From contig CAJIZN010000001.1 of NCBI GenBank assembly GCA_905182065.1, forward strand, positions 992,001 to 1,056,000: a stretch of DNA of 64,000 nucleotides, given 5' to 3'. This document shows, piece after piece, positions 8,194-19,435 of the stretch (position 1 is its first letter; each line of letters starts with the position of its first letter). The notes below the pieces were generated by a model. The model was given only the letters and a program-made list of their open reading frames with translations, did no database searches and was not told the DNA's origin. Position numbers and translations under genes: made by a program. Source of the DNA: Candidatus Marisimplicoccus framensis (lineage in GTDB: Bacteria > Bacteroidota > Bacteroidia > Flavobacteriales > Flavobacteriaceae).

Positions 8194-11100
8194 ATGAGAT
8201 CTAAAATAATACAATATCTCTTTTCTACTAAGTTCATGCTTGTGCTGCTAATATTATTTCCGTTAGCAATGGGTATCGGCACATTCCTTGAGAGTTGGTA
8301 TTCAACTGATGCTGCTAGAATCTGGATCTATAATGCATGGTGGTTTGAAGTCTTAATGCTTCTTCTAATTGTAAACTTCATGGGTAATATAAAAAAGTAT
8401 AACCTATTAAGTAGAGAGAAGATATCTGTTCTAATACTTCACTTATCATTTATTTTTATTTTATTAGGGGCCTTAGTTACAAGATATATAGGCGATGAAG
8501 GTGTTATGCCAATTAGAGAAAACACCACTTCCAATACTTATTTATCTGAGAAAACTTATTTAAATGTTTTTATTGATGGAGAGAGAAATGGATTACCTGA
8601 AAGAAAAACATTAAAGCCTCAGCAACTACTTCTATCCGAGCATACTAATAACAATTTTAAAATCAAAGATGATTTTGATTCAAAAGACTTTACTATTTCA
8701 TATAATTCTTTTAGAGAAAATATAGCGGAGGGTCTAGTTTTAGATCCTAGTGGAGAAAGGTATATTAAATTAGTTGAAGCTGCAGATGGAAATCGAAGAG
8801 AGCATTACATAAAAGAAGGGGAGGTGTCTAGTATTCAAAATATTTTGTTCTCATTTAATTACTATCAAAAGGGAGCTATTAATCTGTCATCAAAGTCAGG
8901 GGAATACTTTATTGAATCTCCTTTTGACGGACAGTATACTATAATGGCTACTCAGCAAAGTGCATTATTAGAAAAAGATAAAGAACAATTACTTGAGTTG
9001 AGATCTTTATATCAAATACCTGGATTTCAATTTGTTTTTCCAGAGCCTGCCCTTAGAGGTGTTTTTGATATATTAGATGCAGAAGAAACTGATGGTATTA
9101 GTCAAGATGTTTTATATGTTGATTTAAAATACAACGAAACTTCAGAAATGATTCCTTTGTTAGGTGGAAGAGGGTTTGTGAATAATCCAAAAAAAGTCAC
9201 AATAGATGATCTTGATTTTTATCTTTCCTATGGTTCTAGTAAAGTAGTACTCCCTTTTTCTATTAAGTTAAATGACTTTATAGCTGATAAATATCCTGGT
9301 ACTGAAAAAAGTTATTCATCATTTAAGAGTAAGGTTACTGTTGAGGATGATAAATCATTTGAATATGATATATTCATGAATAATATTTTAAATTACAAAG
9401 GATATAAGTTTTTTCAAGCGTCTTTTGATCCTGATGAAAAAGGAACTGTCTTATCAGTTAATGATGATTTCTGGGGTACGTTTATAACTTATGCTGGATA
9501 TTTTTTATTATATCTAAGTATGATGGGTATATTTTTTCTTGGGAATTCCAGGTTTAAATTTTTAGCTAAACAGCTTAATAAAAAAACCTCTGTTGTAATT
9601 TTTCTTCTTTTCTCCTCAGGTCTATTTGGTCAAACATCAATTTTACCCTCTAAATCAGTATACATTGATTCAATAATTGAGTCCAATAGTTTTACTGTGG
9701 AGCATTCCAGTAAATTTGGGGAATTAGTTATTCAAGATAGTGGAGGTAGAATGAAACCTGCAAACACATTTGCATCTGAATTATTAAGAAAGGTGAGTAG
9801 ATCCAATTCTTACAATGGTTTGAACTCAAATCAAGTTCTATTATCTATAATGGAGAATCCTGGAGTATGGTTTAATGCACCAATTGTTTATATAAAATCA
9901 GGACAAAAAGGTGATACAATTAAAAAGATTTTAGGGATAGATAAAGCTATAAAAAAAGCACCTTTAGTATCATTCTTTGACTCTTTAGGAAATTATAAAT
10001 TAGCCACAAATCTTGAAAAAGCTTACTTAGCAACTATTCCCACTCAAATTGAGAAGGATGTTATTGAACTAGATAGAAGGGTTAACCTATTATACTCAGC
10101 ATTAGAGGGTAAAATTATGAGAATTTTCCCTATTCCTAATGATGTTAATAATAAATGGGTCTCACTTCCTGAGGTAAAAGATGTCAACTTTAGTGGAGCT
10201 GATTCATTGTATGTTAATAATGTTCTGCAATTATATTTTCAAACTCTAAGAGGTTCTAAGAGTAGTGGTGATTATAGTCAGTCCTTAGAATTATTAGAGA
10301 GTATAAAAGGATATCAAACTAAGTATGGGAAAGATGTTATGCCAAGTGACTCTAAGATTTCATCTGAAATAATATATAATAAGGCAGACATCTTTAATAG
10401 ACTATACAAATGGTATTTAATGTTTGGTTTGTCACTATTATTAATTTTAATTCTTCAAATTTTTAATGATAACAGGTTTTATAACATCTTAATAAAGTTT
10501 ATAAAATATACCATATATATTCTATTTGCATTAAACACTCTTGGTCTTGCTGCTAGATGGTATATTGCTGGTCATGCACCATGGAGTGATGCCTATGAAT
10601 CAATACTTTTTGTTGCTTGGGCAACTGTAGATTTTTGGAATTATCTTTGGAAGAAAATCATATTTTACTTTAGCTTCTGCGACATTTGTCTCTTCAATTA
10701 TATTATCTGTTGCTCACATGAATTGGCTAGACCCTTCTATTGCTAATCTTCAACCTGTCCTTGATAGTTATTGGTTAATGATACATGTTGCAGTTATTGT
10801 TGGAAGTTATGGTCCTTTTGCAATAGGTATGATATTAGGTATAGTAGTCTTGCTATTAACTATTACTGGCTAATAAAAAGAATAAAAAAGCATTCTCAAG
10901 AAAACTTGAAGAGTTAACTATTGTAAACGAGTTATCTCTGACGATTGGTTTAGTAATGTTAACTATAGGAAACTTTCTGGGAGGTATGTGGGCAAATGAG
11001 AGTTGGGGTAGATATTGGGGTTGGGACCCAAAAGAAACTTGGGCATTGATTTCTATAATTATATATACAGCTGTACTTCACCTAAGAATAGTCCCTAAGT

Positions 11101-11315
11101 TAAACAACAAGTGGCTATTTAATCTAATGAGTATAATTTCATTTGCTGCCATTATGATGACATATTTTGGAGTAAACTTTTATCTTGTTGGACTTCACTC
11201 TTATGCTTCAGGTGATAGAGTTATCACTCCTGACTTTGTCTATTATTCAATTGTTTTTGTTACTCTTTTAGGCTTAATTTCTTACTTTGCAAATAAGAAA
11301 AACCAAGTTCTTTAA
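8194..11315 (+). CDS. Fused ResB/CcsA (CcsBA-type) cytochrome c maturation protein, two frameshifts
   Basis: System II heme-export and cytochrome c lyase protein of the inner membrane. The N-terminal ResB part has membrane segments near residues 10-30, 45-65 and 75-95 and a large periplasmic domain; a further segment lies near residue 430, and the CcsA part starts near residue 745. CcsA landmarks are GHAPWSDAYES, HVAVIVGSYG, the heme-binding WGWDPKETW and GLHSYASGD. The frame is broken twice: at about 10630 (ACT GTA, skip G, ATT TTT GGA) and about 10868 (ATT ACT, skip G, GCT AAT AAA). With both repaired the protein is about 1039 residues, the usual size of the Bacteroidota fusion. Confidence 0.9.
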
Positions 11316-12227
11316 TGATTAACATTAATATTGAAAATGAGTATTCAAGACTCAAAACTGTAATCCTTGGAATAGCAGATGATTTGGGTGTTCCTCCAAA
11401 AGAATCTGATGCATATGACCCAAGGTCTCTATATCACATTAAGAATAACTCTTATCCTTTCGAAGATGATCTTTTAAGAGAAGTGGATAGTTTCCACAAT
11501 AAATTAATAAAACATAATGTTGATATTATAAGACCCGATAATATTAATAATTGTAATCAAATTTTCGTAAGAGATCTAGGTTTTGTTATTTCAAATTTAT
11601 TTTTTTTATCAAACATTGTTCCTAACAGATATGATGAGTTGAAAGGGATTAATGATACTTTAAAAAACCTAGATGTAGGCGTTATTAAATTACCAGAATT
11701 CATGCACATTGAAGGAGGGGATGTGATTGTTCATAATGATAAAGTTTTTATTGGAACTTACACTGAAGATGATTATTCATCTTTAATTACTGCGAGAACT
11801 AATTATTCATCCATTGATTATTTAAAGAAGATGATAACTACTAAAGAAATCATTCCTTTAGAATTAAAAAAATCAAATACTGATATATACAAAAACACAC
11901 TTCACTTAGATTGTTGTTTCCAAACTATATCAAATGATAAAGCTATTATATGTCCAGATGGCTTTAAGAACAGGAAAGATGTTGAATATTTAATTAATTA
12001 TTTTGGAGAAAATAATACGTTTATTGCTACATCAGAAGAAACATTTGAATTAACATCAAATGTTTTAGTCATTTCTCCTGAAGTTATTGTTTCTAGTGCT
12101 AAAATCAGATAGATTAAATTCTTGGCTCGAAAATGAAGGTGTATTAGTCGAAAAAGTTGATTATTCTAATGTCTCAAAAATGTCAGGTTTATTTAGATGT
12201 TCAACTTTACCATTAAATAGAGAATAA
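11315..12227 (+). CDS. Dimethylarginine dimethylaminohydrolase/arginine deiminase-like hydrolase, one frameshift
   Basis: A guanidino-modifying-enzyme superfamily member of about 303 residues. Visible active-site elements are FVRDLGFV (substrate Asp), HIEGGDVIV, and NTLHLDCCFQ with the catalytic His. The nucleophilic Cys lies in FRCSTLPLNRE, which is only reached after a +1 shift at 12101-12104 (GCT, skip one A in the A4 run, AAA TCA GAT AGA). Without repair the protein stops at 12112 and lacks its nucleophile. It overlaps ccsBA by one base and ends TAATG over the ctlX start. The exact substrate is not certain. Confidence 0.8.
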
Positions 12228-13132
12228 TGAAACATTTTACTTCAAGAATCTTGATGATTTCTCCAGATAAATTTAGAAATAATGAGCTGACTATATCTGA
12301 TAATTCTTTTCAATCTAGGGTATCAGAAAATATATCAATTTCAGATAGAGCTATTTCTGAATTTGAAAGACTTAAAGAATCTATCTCGAATAGAGGTGTA
12401 AACGTACATGCTATTAGTGATGATAGTGAATTTGACACACCAGATGCAGTATTCCCAAATAATTGGATTTCTTTTCATCATTCTAATAGAGCTGTTTTAT
12501 ATCCAATGTCTGCTCTAAACAGGAGGTTTGAAAGAAAATCTTCAGCTTTAAAAAAACTTTCTGATCAAGGAATTAAAATTGATATTATTAAGGATTATTC
12601 TCATTTTGAAAATGATGATAAGTATCTAGAAGGCACTGGAAGTATTGTTTTAGATAGATATAATAAACTTGCTTATTGTTCTTTATCTAGAAGATCTGAT
12701 TATGATTTACTTAATATATTTTGTTCAGAGATGAATTATAAACCTATTGTTTTTAATTCAGTTTATCAATCTAAACCTATTTATCACACAAATGTGATGA
12801 TGTCTATTTGTAATAATTTTTCAATAATTTGTTTAGATTCAATAGAAGATAAAAAACAGAAAAATAATATAATTACAAATCTAAAAAATTCGAATCTCGA
12901 AATTATTGATATTGAAATAGATCAAATGTGCTCTTTTATGGGTAATTGCATTCAATTAGTAGACACTAACTCTAATCCATTATTAGTGATGAGTTCTAGA
13001 GCATATAACGCTATTAAAAACTCTCAATTGAAGATTATTGAAAAGCATACGGATATTATTCATTCAGATATCACAACTATTGAAGATAATGGTGGTGGAA
13101 GTGCTAGATGTATGATAGCAGAGATTTTCTAA
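12227..13132 (+). CDS. ctlX: Citrulline/arginine hydrolase CtlX-like (amidinotransferase fold)
   Basis: A 301-residue GME-superfamily hydrolase resembling CtlX. Motifs in order: DAVFPNNWISFH (substrate-binding Asp and Asn), LEGTGSIVLDR, the catalytic His in YHTNVMM, and the nucleophile Cys in GGGSARCMIAEIF at the C-terminus. It follows a second enzyme of the same fold with a TAATG junction, so the pair is co-translated and probably acts in arginine/citrulline or methylarginine breakdown. Symbol assigned by resemblance; activity not proven. Confidence 0.82.
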   Translation: MKHFTSRILMISPDKFRNNELTISDNSFQSRVSENISISDRAISEFERLKESISNRGVNVHAISDDSEFDTPDAVFPNNWISFHHSNRAVLYPMSALNRRFERKSSALKKLSDQGIKIDIIKDYSHFENDDKYLEGTGSIVLDRYNKLAYCSLSRRSDYDLLNIFCSEMNYKPIVFNSVYQSKPIYHTNVMMSICNNFSIICLDSIEDKKQKNNIITNLKNSNLEIIDIEIDQMCSFMGNCIQLVDTNSNPLLVMSSRAYNAIKNSQLKIIEKHTDIIHSDITTIEDNGGGSARCMIAEIF

Positions 13133-13192
13133 TTTTTACTATATTTAATTAAACTTTACGACCTTTTTAAGGTCAAAATAAAAACTATTTAT

Positions 13193-16100
13193 ATGAAAAG
13201 ACTATTAATATTATTGTTTGCTTTCTTTTTGCTAATGCCATTTAATGCTGATGCTCAAAGAAAAAGAAATCAAAAAGATGATTCTAAGAATCAAAAGGTT
13301 TCTTTAAATGCATTTAAACTTAGAAATGTAGGTCCCGCTTTTTTATCTGGTAGAATTGCAGATATAGCTATTCATCCAAACAATGAGAATGTTTGGTATG
13401 TTGCTGTTGGATCTGGTGGTGTTTGGATGACTGAAAATGCAGGTACAACCTGGAATCCAATTTTTGATAATCAACCAACTTATTCAACAGGTTCAATAAC
13501 AATTGATCCTTCAAACCCTAGTATAATTTGGGTTGGTTCTGGTGAAAATGTTGGAGGTAGACATGTAGGTTATGGAGATGGAGTTTATAGAAGCTCTGAT
13601 GGTGGAAAAACATGGAAGAACATGGGGTTAAAGAATTCAGAACATATTTCTGAAATAATCGTTCATCCAGATGACTCAAACGTTGTCTATGTTGCTTCTC
13701 AAGGTCCATTGTGGTCTAGTGGAGGAGAAAGAGGGTTATTTAAAACAATTGATGGAGGACAATCATGGAATAAAATATTAGGAGGTTCAGAATGGACAGG
13801 AGTTACAGATATTATGATGGACTCTAGACACTCGAATATCATTTACGCTGCAACATGGGATAGACATAGAACTGTTGCTGCATATATGGGAGGTGGACCT
13901 GGCTCAGGTATCCACAGATCTGATGATAATGGAAACACTTGGAAAAAGTTAACTAATGGAATCCCAAAATCTAATCTTGGTAAAATTGGTATAGCTATGT
14001 CATATCAAGATCCAGATGTAGTTTATGCTGCAGTTGAAACTGATAGAACAAAAGGAGGTATTTATAGATCAGAGGATAGAGGAGAGTCATGGAAAAAGAT
14101 GTCAAATACAGTTTCAGGTGGAACAGGACCTCACTATTATCAAGAATTATATACAAGTCCTCATAAATTTGACAGATTATACCTAATGAATGTTCAGATT
14201 CTTAACATCTGAAGATGGTGGTAAAAATTTCCGTACACTAGAGGGTAGAAGGCAGAAGCATAGTGATCATCATGCTATTGCATTTAAAGAAAGTGATCCT
14301 GATTACATAATGGTTGGAACTGATGCTGGTATATATGAAAGCTTTGATTTAGCTCAAAACTGGCATTATTTTTTGAACCTACCTCTTACACAATTTTACA
14401 AAGTAGCTGTTAATAATGCTGAACCATTTTATCATATTTTCGGTGGTACTCAAGATAATGGATCTGCTGGAGGACCCTCAGCTACTGATGAAGGAGCTGG
14501 TATAACAAACAGAGATTGGTATAAGACATTATTTGCAGATGGTCACCAATCTGCTACTGATCCAGTTTATAATAATATTATATACGCTACAACTCAAGAA
14601 GGAAGATTTCATCGAGTTGATCTTGAAACTGGAGAACAAGTTTTTGTTCAACCTCAAGCTTTGGATGGCGATCCTCATGAAAGATATAATTGGGACACAC
14701 CGATACTTGTAAGTCCTCATAATCCTGCTAAAATATATATAGCCTCATATAGAGTCTGGGAATCAGAAAATAGAGGAGATAGTTGGGCACCAATCTCAGG
14801 CGACTTAACTAGAAATGAAAATAGAATTGAACTTCCAATAATGGGAAGAACTCAAAGTTGGGATAATGCATGGGATGTTAAAGCAATGTCTCAATACAAT
14901 ACAATTACTTCTCTGTCAGAATCTCCTGTCAAAGAAGGAGTTATTTGGGCTGGAACTGATGATGGCTTTATTCAAGTTACTAGTAATGGTGGAAATTCAT
15001 GGAAATCAATCCCTGTTACTGAGTTAGGTATACCTGAAAGATCATTTGTTAACGATATTAAGGCAGATTTATATGATGCTAATACAGTATATGTTTCATT
15101 AGATAATCATAAAGAAGGTGATTTATCACCATATTTATTTAAAAGCACTGACCTTGGAGAATCATGGGAATCTATTTCAAATAATATTCCAGATAGAACT
15201 TTAGTTTGGAGATTTGTTCAAGATCATGTTAAAAAAGATCTATTCTTTTTAGCTACTGAGTATGGCATTTATACATCATTAAATGCTGGTGGAAACTGGC
15301 AGAAACTTCCTGGAAGTCCAACAATTTCATTTAGAGATATTGTAATTCAAGAAAGAGAAAACGATTTAGTAGGTGCTTCATTTGGAAGAGGTTTCTTTGT
15401 TTTAGATGACTATAGTGCTCTAAGGGAAATGACTCCAGATAACTTATCTAAAAAGGGTAAATTATTTAAACCAAGAGATGCTAAGTTATTTAAGCCTAGG
15501 AACTCATTAGGAAATACAGGTGGACAATTTTATACTGCTAAAAATCCTGAATATGGTGCTGTCTTTACTTATAATCTAAATAATGTACCAAAGACCTCTA
15601 AGTCATTAAGAATGCAGAGAGAAAGAACACTAAATACGGATAATAAGGATATACCATTTCCAGGGTACGATAAACTTTCAGATGAAATGAATGAGAAATC
15701 TGCAAGTATTATTCTTACAATTAAAGATTCAGAGGGAAATCATATAAGAAATGTTAAGAAAAATGCTTCAAATGGTTCAAGTAGAATAGCTTGGAATTTA
15801 AGACATCAGAGCTATTATCCAATAAGAGCTGGAAGAGGTCAAGCAAATTCTTGGTTTAATCCATCTGGTCCATATGTTACTCCTGGGGAGTATCATGCTG
15901 AGATTTATCTTGAGAATAATGGTTCAGTTGAAAAATTAGACGGTCCAATTGCTTTTAATGTTAAGCCATTAAGAAAAGGTACTCTTGAAGGAGCTTCATA
16001 TTCTGATTATAACTCTTTTAGAACTAGAGTTTCAAACTTATATATTTCTATGTCTAAATATCAAGATGAATTTAATATGATGAAATCTAAAATTGAATTA

Positions 16101-16454
16101 TTAGATAAAGCATCATTACAATTAGAAACTTTCTCTCCTGAAATAATGAAGAAAATATCTGATTTTAAGGCAAAATACAATGCTTTTGATTCTGAAATTG
16201 GAAGTAACCCTGCAAGAGATGAAATAGGAGAGTGGGATAAGCCTACAATATCAATGAGAGTTCAGATTGCTATGCAAGGTCTTTCGACTTCCTATGGTCC
16301 AACAGATCTAAATAAATCTAATTTAGATATAGCTGAGAGGTTATTTGAAAAACTAGCTTCAGATGTTAAAGAATTTAAATCTGAGCTTGAATCATTAGAA
16401 AACGATGTTAAGGAGTTAAACCCTCCTCATCTTTCAGGTAGTGGAATTAATTAG
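13193..16454 (+). CDS. Secreted Asp-box beta-propeller (sortilin/VPS10-like) protein, one frameshift
   Basis: About 1086 residues after repair. An N-terminal signal peptide (LLILLFAFFLLMPFNADAQ) is followed by about nine Asp-box/BNR motifs such as SSDGGKTW, TIDGGQSW, SDDNGNTW, SEDRGESW, STDLGESW and LNAGGNW, forming a double propeller like the sortilin VPS10 domain, then an all-beta part and a C-terminal coiled-coil-like helical tail. Bacteroidota often annotate these as glycosyl hydrolases, but no catalytic residues can be assigned. The frame breaks at about 14204 (ATT CTT, skip A, ACA TCT GAA). It converges with the channel gene downstream. Confidence 0.87.
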
Positions 16455-17660
16455 ATGCATATTGATTTAGCTCAAAGCATTCTAAATTGAAATATTTAAC
16501 AGAAGATAAGAGGTGGTCAAAAATATCCGAGGTTAGTGCCTCATATTTTGTCCACTCTTTGTCTTTTGAAAAAGTATAAATCTGAATTGGAATTCCCTGA
16601 GAAGTTGGCTCAAGTTGTCTACACATCATAGTTAAGTCATCATTTGTCATAGGATGAGCTTTTAAATATTCCTCTATATAAACTCTAAACACACCAAGAT
16701 TAGTAAGATTTCTTCCATTTAATTGCATTGACTTATCCACATTGTTTTTTTGGTTATATGAGTCAATTTCCTTGATTTTAGTATTAAGATATTCAGTTAT
16801 TAACTTAACTTTTTTAAGTTCATCTATTTCATTATGTTTTAAAAAACCTATTGAACTAGGTTTTATTAATAATGATCTTTTTATTCTTCTTCCCTTGGAT
16901 TCTTCCATTCCTCTCCAGTTCACAAAAGAGTCAGATACTAATTTATATGTTGGTATTGTTGTAATTGTGTTATCAAAGTTTTGAACCTTAACAGTTGACA
17001 GATTAACTTCAACTAACTGTTCCGTCAGCATCAGAACCTTTCATTGTAATCCAATCACCAATCCTAACAGTATCATTTACTGTAATCTGAATACTAGAAA
17101 CAAACCCTAGAATAGTATCTCTAAATACTAAAATAATTATAGCTGATAAAGCTCCAAGAGATGCTAAGAATGTTCCTATTTCTCTTCCAGTTAATACTGA
17201 TAATATTAGTATTATACCTATGAACCATAAGAATATCATTATTACTTGAATATAGCTATCTATCGGGATGTGTTTTAATGATTGACTGAGTTTAAAATAA
17301 TCTTTTACTGTGTTTAATACAGATTTAACTGTAACTATAAATAGAAGTATAGTTAATGCTTCTAATAATGATAACCAGGTTATCAGTATACGTTGGAACG
17401 ATCAGATAAAGAAAAAATAGTGATGGTATGAAAGAAAGTAATCTTGGAACCCTATTCTTAATTAATAGATCATCAAATCTAGATGCTGTCGATTTTGCAA
17501 TCCTTTTAAAAAATGATAGAATAGTCTTTCTTGTTATAAAATTTATTGCCAACACAATTACACCTATAGATATAATTATAAGAGCTGAGGCAATTAAGCC
17601 TGAAACATAAGTATTTAGGCCATAGTTTGTTAAAAATTGAATTATTTCTTCTTTATACAT
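16447..17660 (-). CDS. MscS-family mechanosensitive channel, two frameshifts
   Basis: Reading from the ATG at 17660, three fragments join into one channel of about 403 residues. Two or more membrane helices lie at residues 20-45 and 70-90, then after a +1 shift at about 17376 a LLEALTILLFIVTVK helix, the pore-lining GREIGTFLASLGALSAIIILVFRD helix, and the beta-domain start VNDTVRIGDWITM. A second +1 shift at about 17015 (GTT, skip A, GTT GAA) leads into VEVNLSTVKVQNFDNTITTIPTYKL, the classic MscS beta-domain sequence. Likely an osmotic safety valve in the inner membrane. Each break needs only one base removed. Confidence 0.85.
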
Positions 17661-17671
17661 GATACAAAAAT

Positions 17672-17701
17672 AAAAAACCCACCATTAAGGTGGGTTTTTT
17701 T
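17672..17701 (-). terminator. Bidirectional rho-independent terminator
   Basis: A 12-base-pair perfect stem (AAAAAACCCACC against GGTGGGTTTTTT) with a five-base loop ATTAA. On the minus strand it follows the secreted-paralogue pair and precedes the channel gene, so it separates these two units. Confidence 0.9.
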
Positions 17702-17718
17702 AGTAATAAATTTTAAAG

Positions 17719-18504
17719 TTAGTTGTGAATTGAAATTAACTCAAGTTGTCCACCATTTTGATGATCACTAGCAGCTTGAAGTCCTTCAATCAATTTTTGA
17801 CCTTTAAAAGTTGATTGCATTTTTTCCCAACCCTCAGTATTAGTTGCACCTTCAACACCTACATTAAAGAACATGTGAGTTATGTCTCCGTAAGCATTTT
17901 CAGTTCTTTCATATATTCTTGAAAGAGCCCAATATCTGTGGTTACCTTTTAAAATTTCTTTTTCAATCATTGGCTTATATACTTCTGATTCATATTGCTC
18001 AAAATCATCTGTTTTAGCAATAGTTCCAAGTATATTCATTTTATCACCCGGTCTAAGATCTCCTCCAGCCCATATTGAAGCATCAACTCCAACTAAATGA
18101 TAGTTTCTTCTTTCATTACTTTCTGACCCAACAGAGTTTAGGTATCTAGTAACTCTTCTAGAAGACATTTTTCCTTTATAAGCTTCTTTGGAAAGGGCAA
18201 GCCATTTACCTTCTTCCCAGCTTTTATTATAAGCATCTAGCTGTTCTTTACTTGAAAACCCTGTAACAATGAAATAATTAGCAACATTATCACCATCATC
18301 ACTAGTTGAAACAACTTTAAAAACTGCTTGTAGGTCTTGAATTCCTTTTTTAATTGCTAAATCATGAACTGGTCCAAAAAACTCTTCAAGCTGAAGATAC
18401 TGATCTTCCATACCTTCATTTATGTCAATAGCACTTAAAATAGTGTATTGAGCAGAAGTAGTTATTGTAAATATTAACGTAAGTAGTAAAAGTATTTTTT
18501 TCAT
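17719..18504 (-). CDS. Secreted protein with two dimeric alpha/beta-barrel-like repeats (paralogue B)
   Basis: Not a recognised family. A 261-residue exported protein with signal peptide KKILLLLTLIFTITTSAQ. Two similar halves each show a strand, a Lys/Glu-rich helix and an F/W-x-x-x-V-Y-K element: the first around INEGMEDQYLQLEEFFGPVH, the second around KTDDFEQYESEVYKPM. This resembles ABM/NIPSNAP-like dimeric alpha/beta-barrel domains (inference from pattern). It is about 35-40% identical by eye to the gene 12 bases upstream, sharing AYKGKMSSRR, GSESNERRNY and RTENAYG. Its 3' end is followed by the terminator at 17672-17701. Confidence 0.7.
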   Translation of the reverse strand: MKKILLLLTLIFTITTSAQYTILSAIDINEGMEDQYLQLEEFFGPVHDLAIKKGIQDLQAVFKVVSTSDDGDNVANYFIVTGFSSKEQLDAYNKSWEEGKWLALSKEAYKGKMSSRRVTRYLNSVGSESNERRNYHLVGVDASIWAGGDLRPGDKMNILGTIAKTDDFEQYESEVYKPMIEKEILKGNHRYWALSRIYERTENAYGDITHMFFNVGVEGATNTEGWEKMQSTFKGQKLIEGLQAASDHQNGGQLELISIHN

Positions 18505-18515
18505 TATTATATTTT

Positions 18516-19271
18516 TTAGTTAGCTGTGTAAATTAAAGTGTATTCTTCTGAATCTTGCATATCTCTGGAAGACTCAATTCCTTCCCATAATTTATCCCAT
18601 TTAAAACCAGACATTCCTTCAAATTCAATATCTTGATTTCCGCTTAAGTTCCAAGCAAAATGAGTAAATCCTTCATATGCATTTTCTGTTCTATCAGTAA
18701 CTTCAACTAGGACCCATTGTCTTAATCTTCCGTTTAAAATATTTTTCTCTGCTACAGGCTTCCATACATTAGATTCATAGCTTTCAAAATCATCAGTTTT
18801 TTTAGTCATAAGGTTAAGAGTTGCTTTATCACCTGGCTTAGCACTTCCTCCTGCAAGAATAGTTGCGTCAACTACTTTAAGTACATAGTTTCGTCTTTCT
18901 CTGCTTTCTGAACCAGTTCCATCCATCATTCTTTGAATAGACCTTCTGGACATCTTTCCTTTGTATACTTTTTGAGCTAACTCAGCTCCGTTGTATCCTT
19001 TTTCAAGTTGTTCCATGGAGTTGTATAGATCAAAAATTAGATACTCATTATTTCCTGGTTCATCCCCTTCTTGAGGCGTTCTCTTCCATACAGCCCAACC
19101 TGTTTGTAATCCTTGGTTAATGGCTTCTTGATGAATACCAGACCAAAATTTTTCCAGTTTTAAATAATCTTCCTCAGCACCATCATTAAGGTCAACAGCT
19201 GACATTACAGCATACTGAGCATTTATTGAAAAACTGAAAAGTAAAATAAATGTTAATAATAAATTTTTCAT
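18516..19271 (-). CDS. Secreted protein with two dimeric alpha/beta-barrel-like repeats (paralogue A)
   Basis: Paralogue of the next gene on the minus strand, with the same order of elements: signal peptide LLLTFILLFSFSINAQ, first repeat LNDGAEEDYLKLEKFWSGIH, conserved VYKGKMSRRS and GSESRERRNY, second repeat KTDDFESYESNVWKPVAEKNI, then RTENAYEGFTHFAWN. The ATG at 19271 is chosen because it opens directly on the signal peptide; an earlier in-frame ATG at 19301 would put a polar extension before it. No catalytic residues are evident. Possibly a periplasmic stress or ligand-binding pair. Confidence 0.7.
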   Translation of the reverse strand: MKNLLLTFILLFSFSINAQYAVMSAVDLNDGAEEDYLKLEKFWSGIHQEAINQGLQTGWAVWKRTPQEGDEPGNNEYLIFDLYNSMEQLEKGYNGAELAQKVYKGKMSRRSIQRMMDGTGSESRERRNYVLKVVDATILAGGSAKPGDKATLNLMTKKTDDFESYESNVWKPVAEKNILNGRLRQWVLVEVTDRTENAYEGFTHFAWNLSGNQDIEFEGMSGFKWDKLWEGIESSRDMQDSEEYTLIYTAN

Positions 19272-19401
19272 AGTTGTAAATTTTTTTGTTTGAATTGCCA
19301 ATTTATGAAAAAATTTATTTAGAGTGAATCTAAATAATGTTTTATTTTAAAGAAATATTTTTTAAGAGGGTAATTTAAATAAGTCTTCAAATCTGATTGT
19401 G

Positions 19402-19409
19402 TACTTTTG
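19402..19409 (+). promoter_or_regulatory. Candidate -7 box (TACTTTTG) for the ABC-F gene
   Basis: Exact TAnnTTTG, 26 bases before the ATG at 19436. This box lies inside a possible longer reading frame that begins at 19397, which argues for the later start. Confidence 0.5.
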
Positions 19410-19435
19410 GTATTCCTATAATAAATAGATCATAT

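Noticed and set aside
13518..13709. Antisense reading frame over the propeller gene
   Set aside because: It mirrors the Asp-box codons of the real gene, and no start, context or homology supports it; the same holds for the other long antisense frames in murA, gyrB and secDF.
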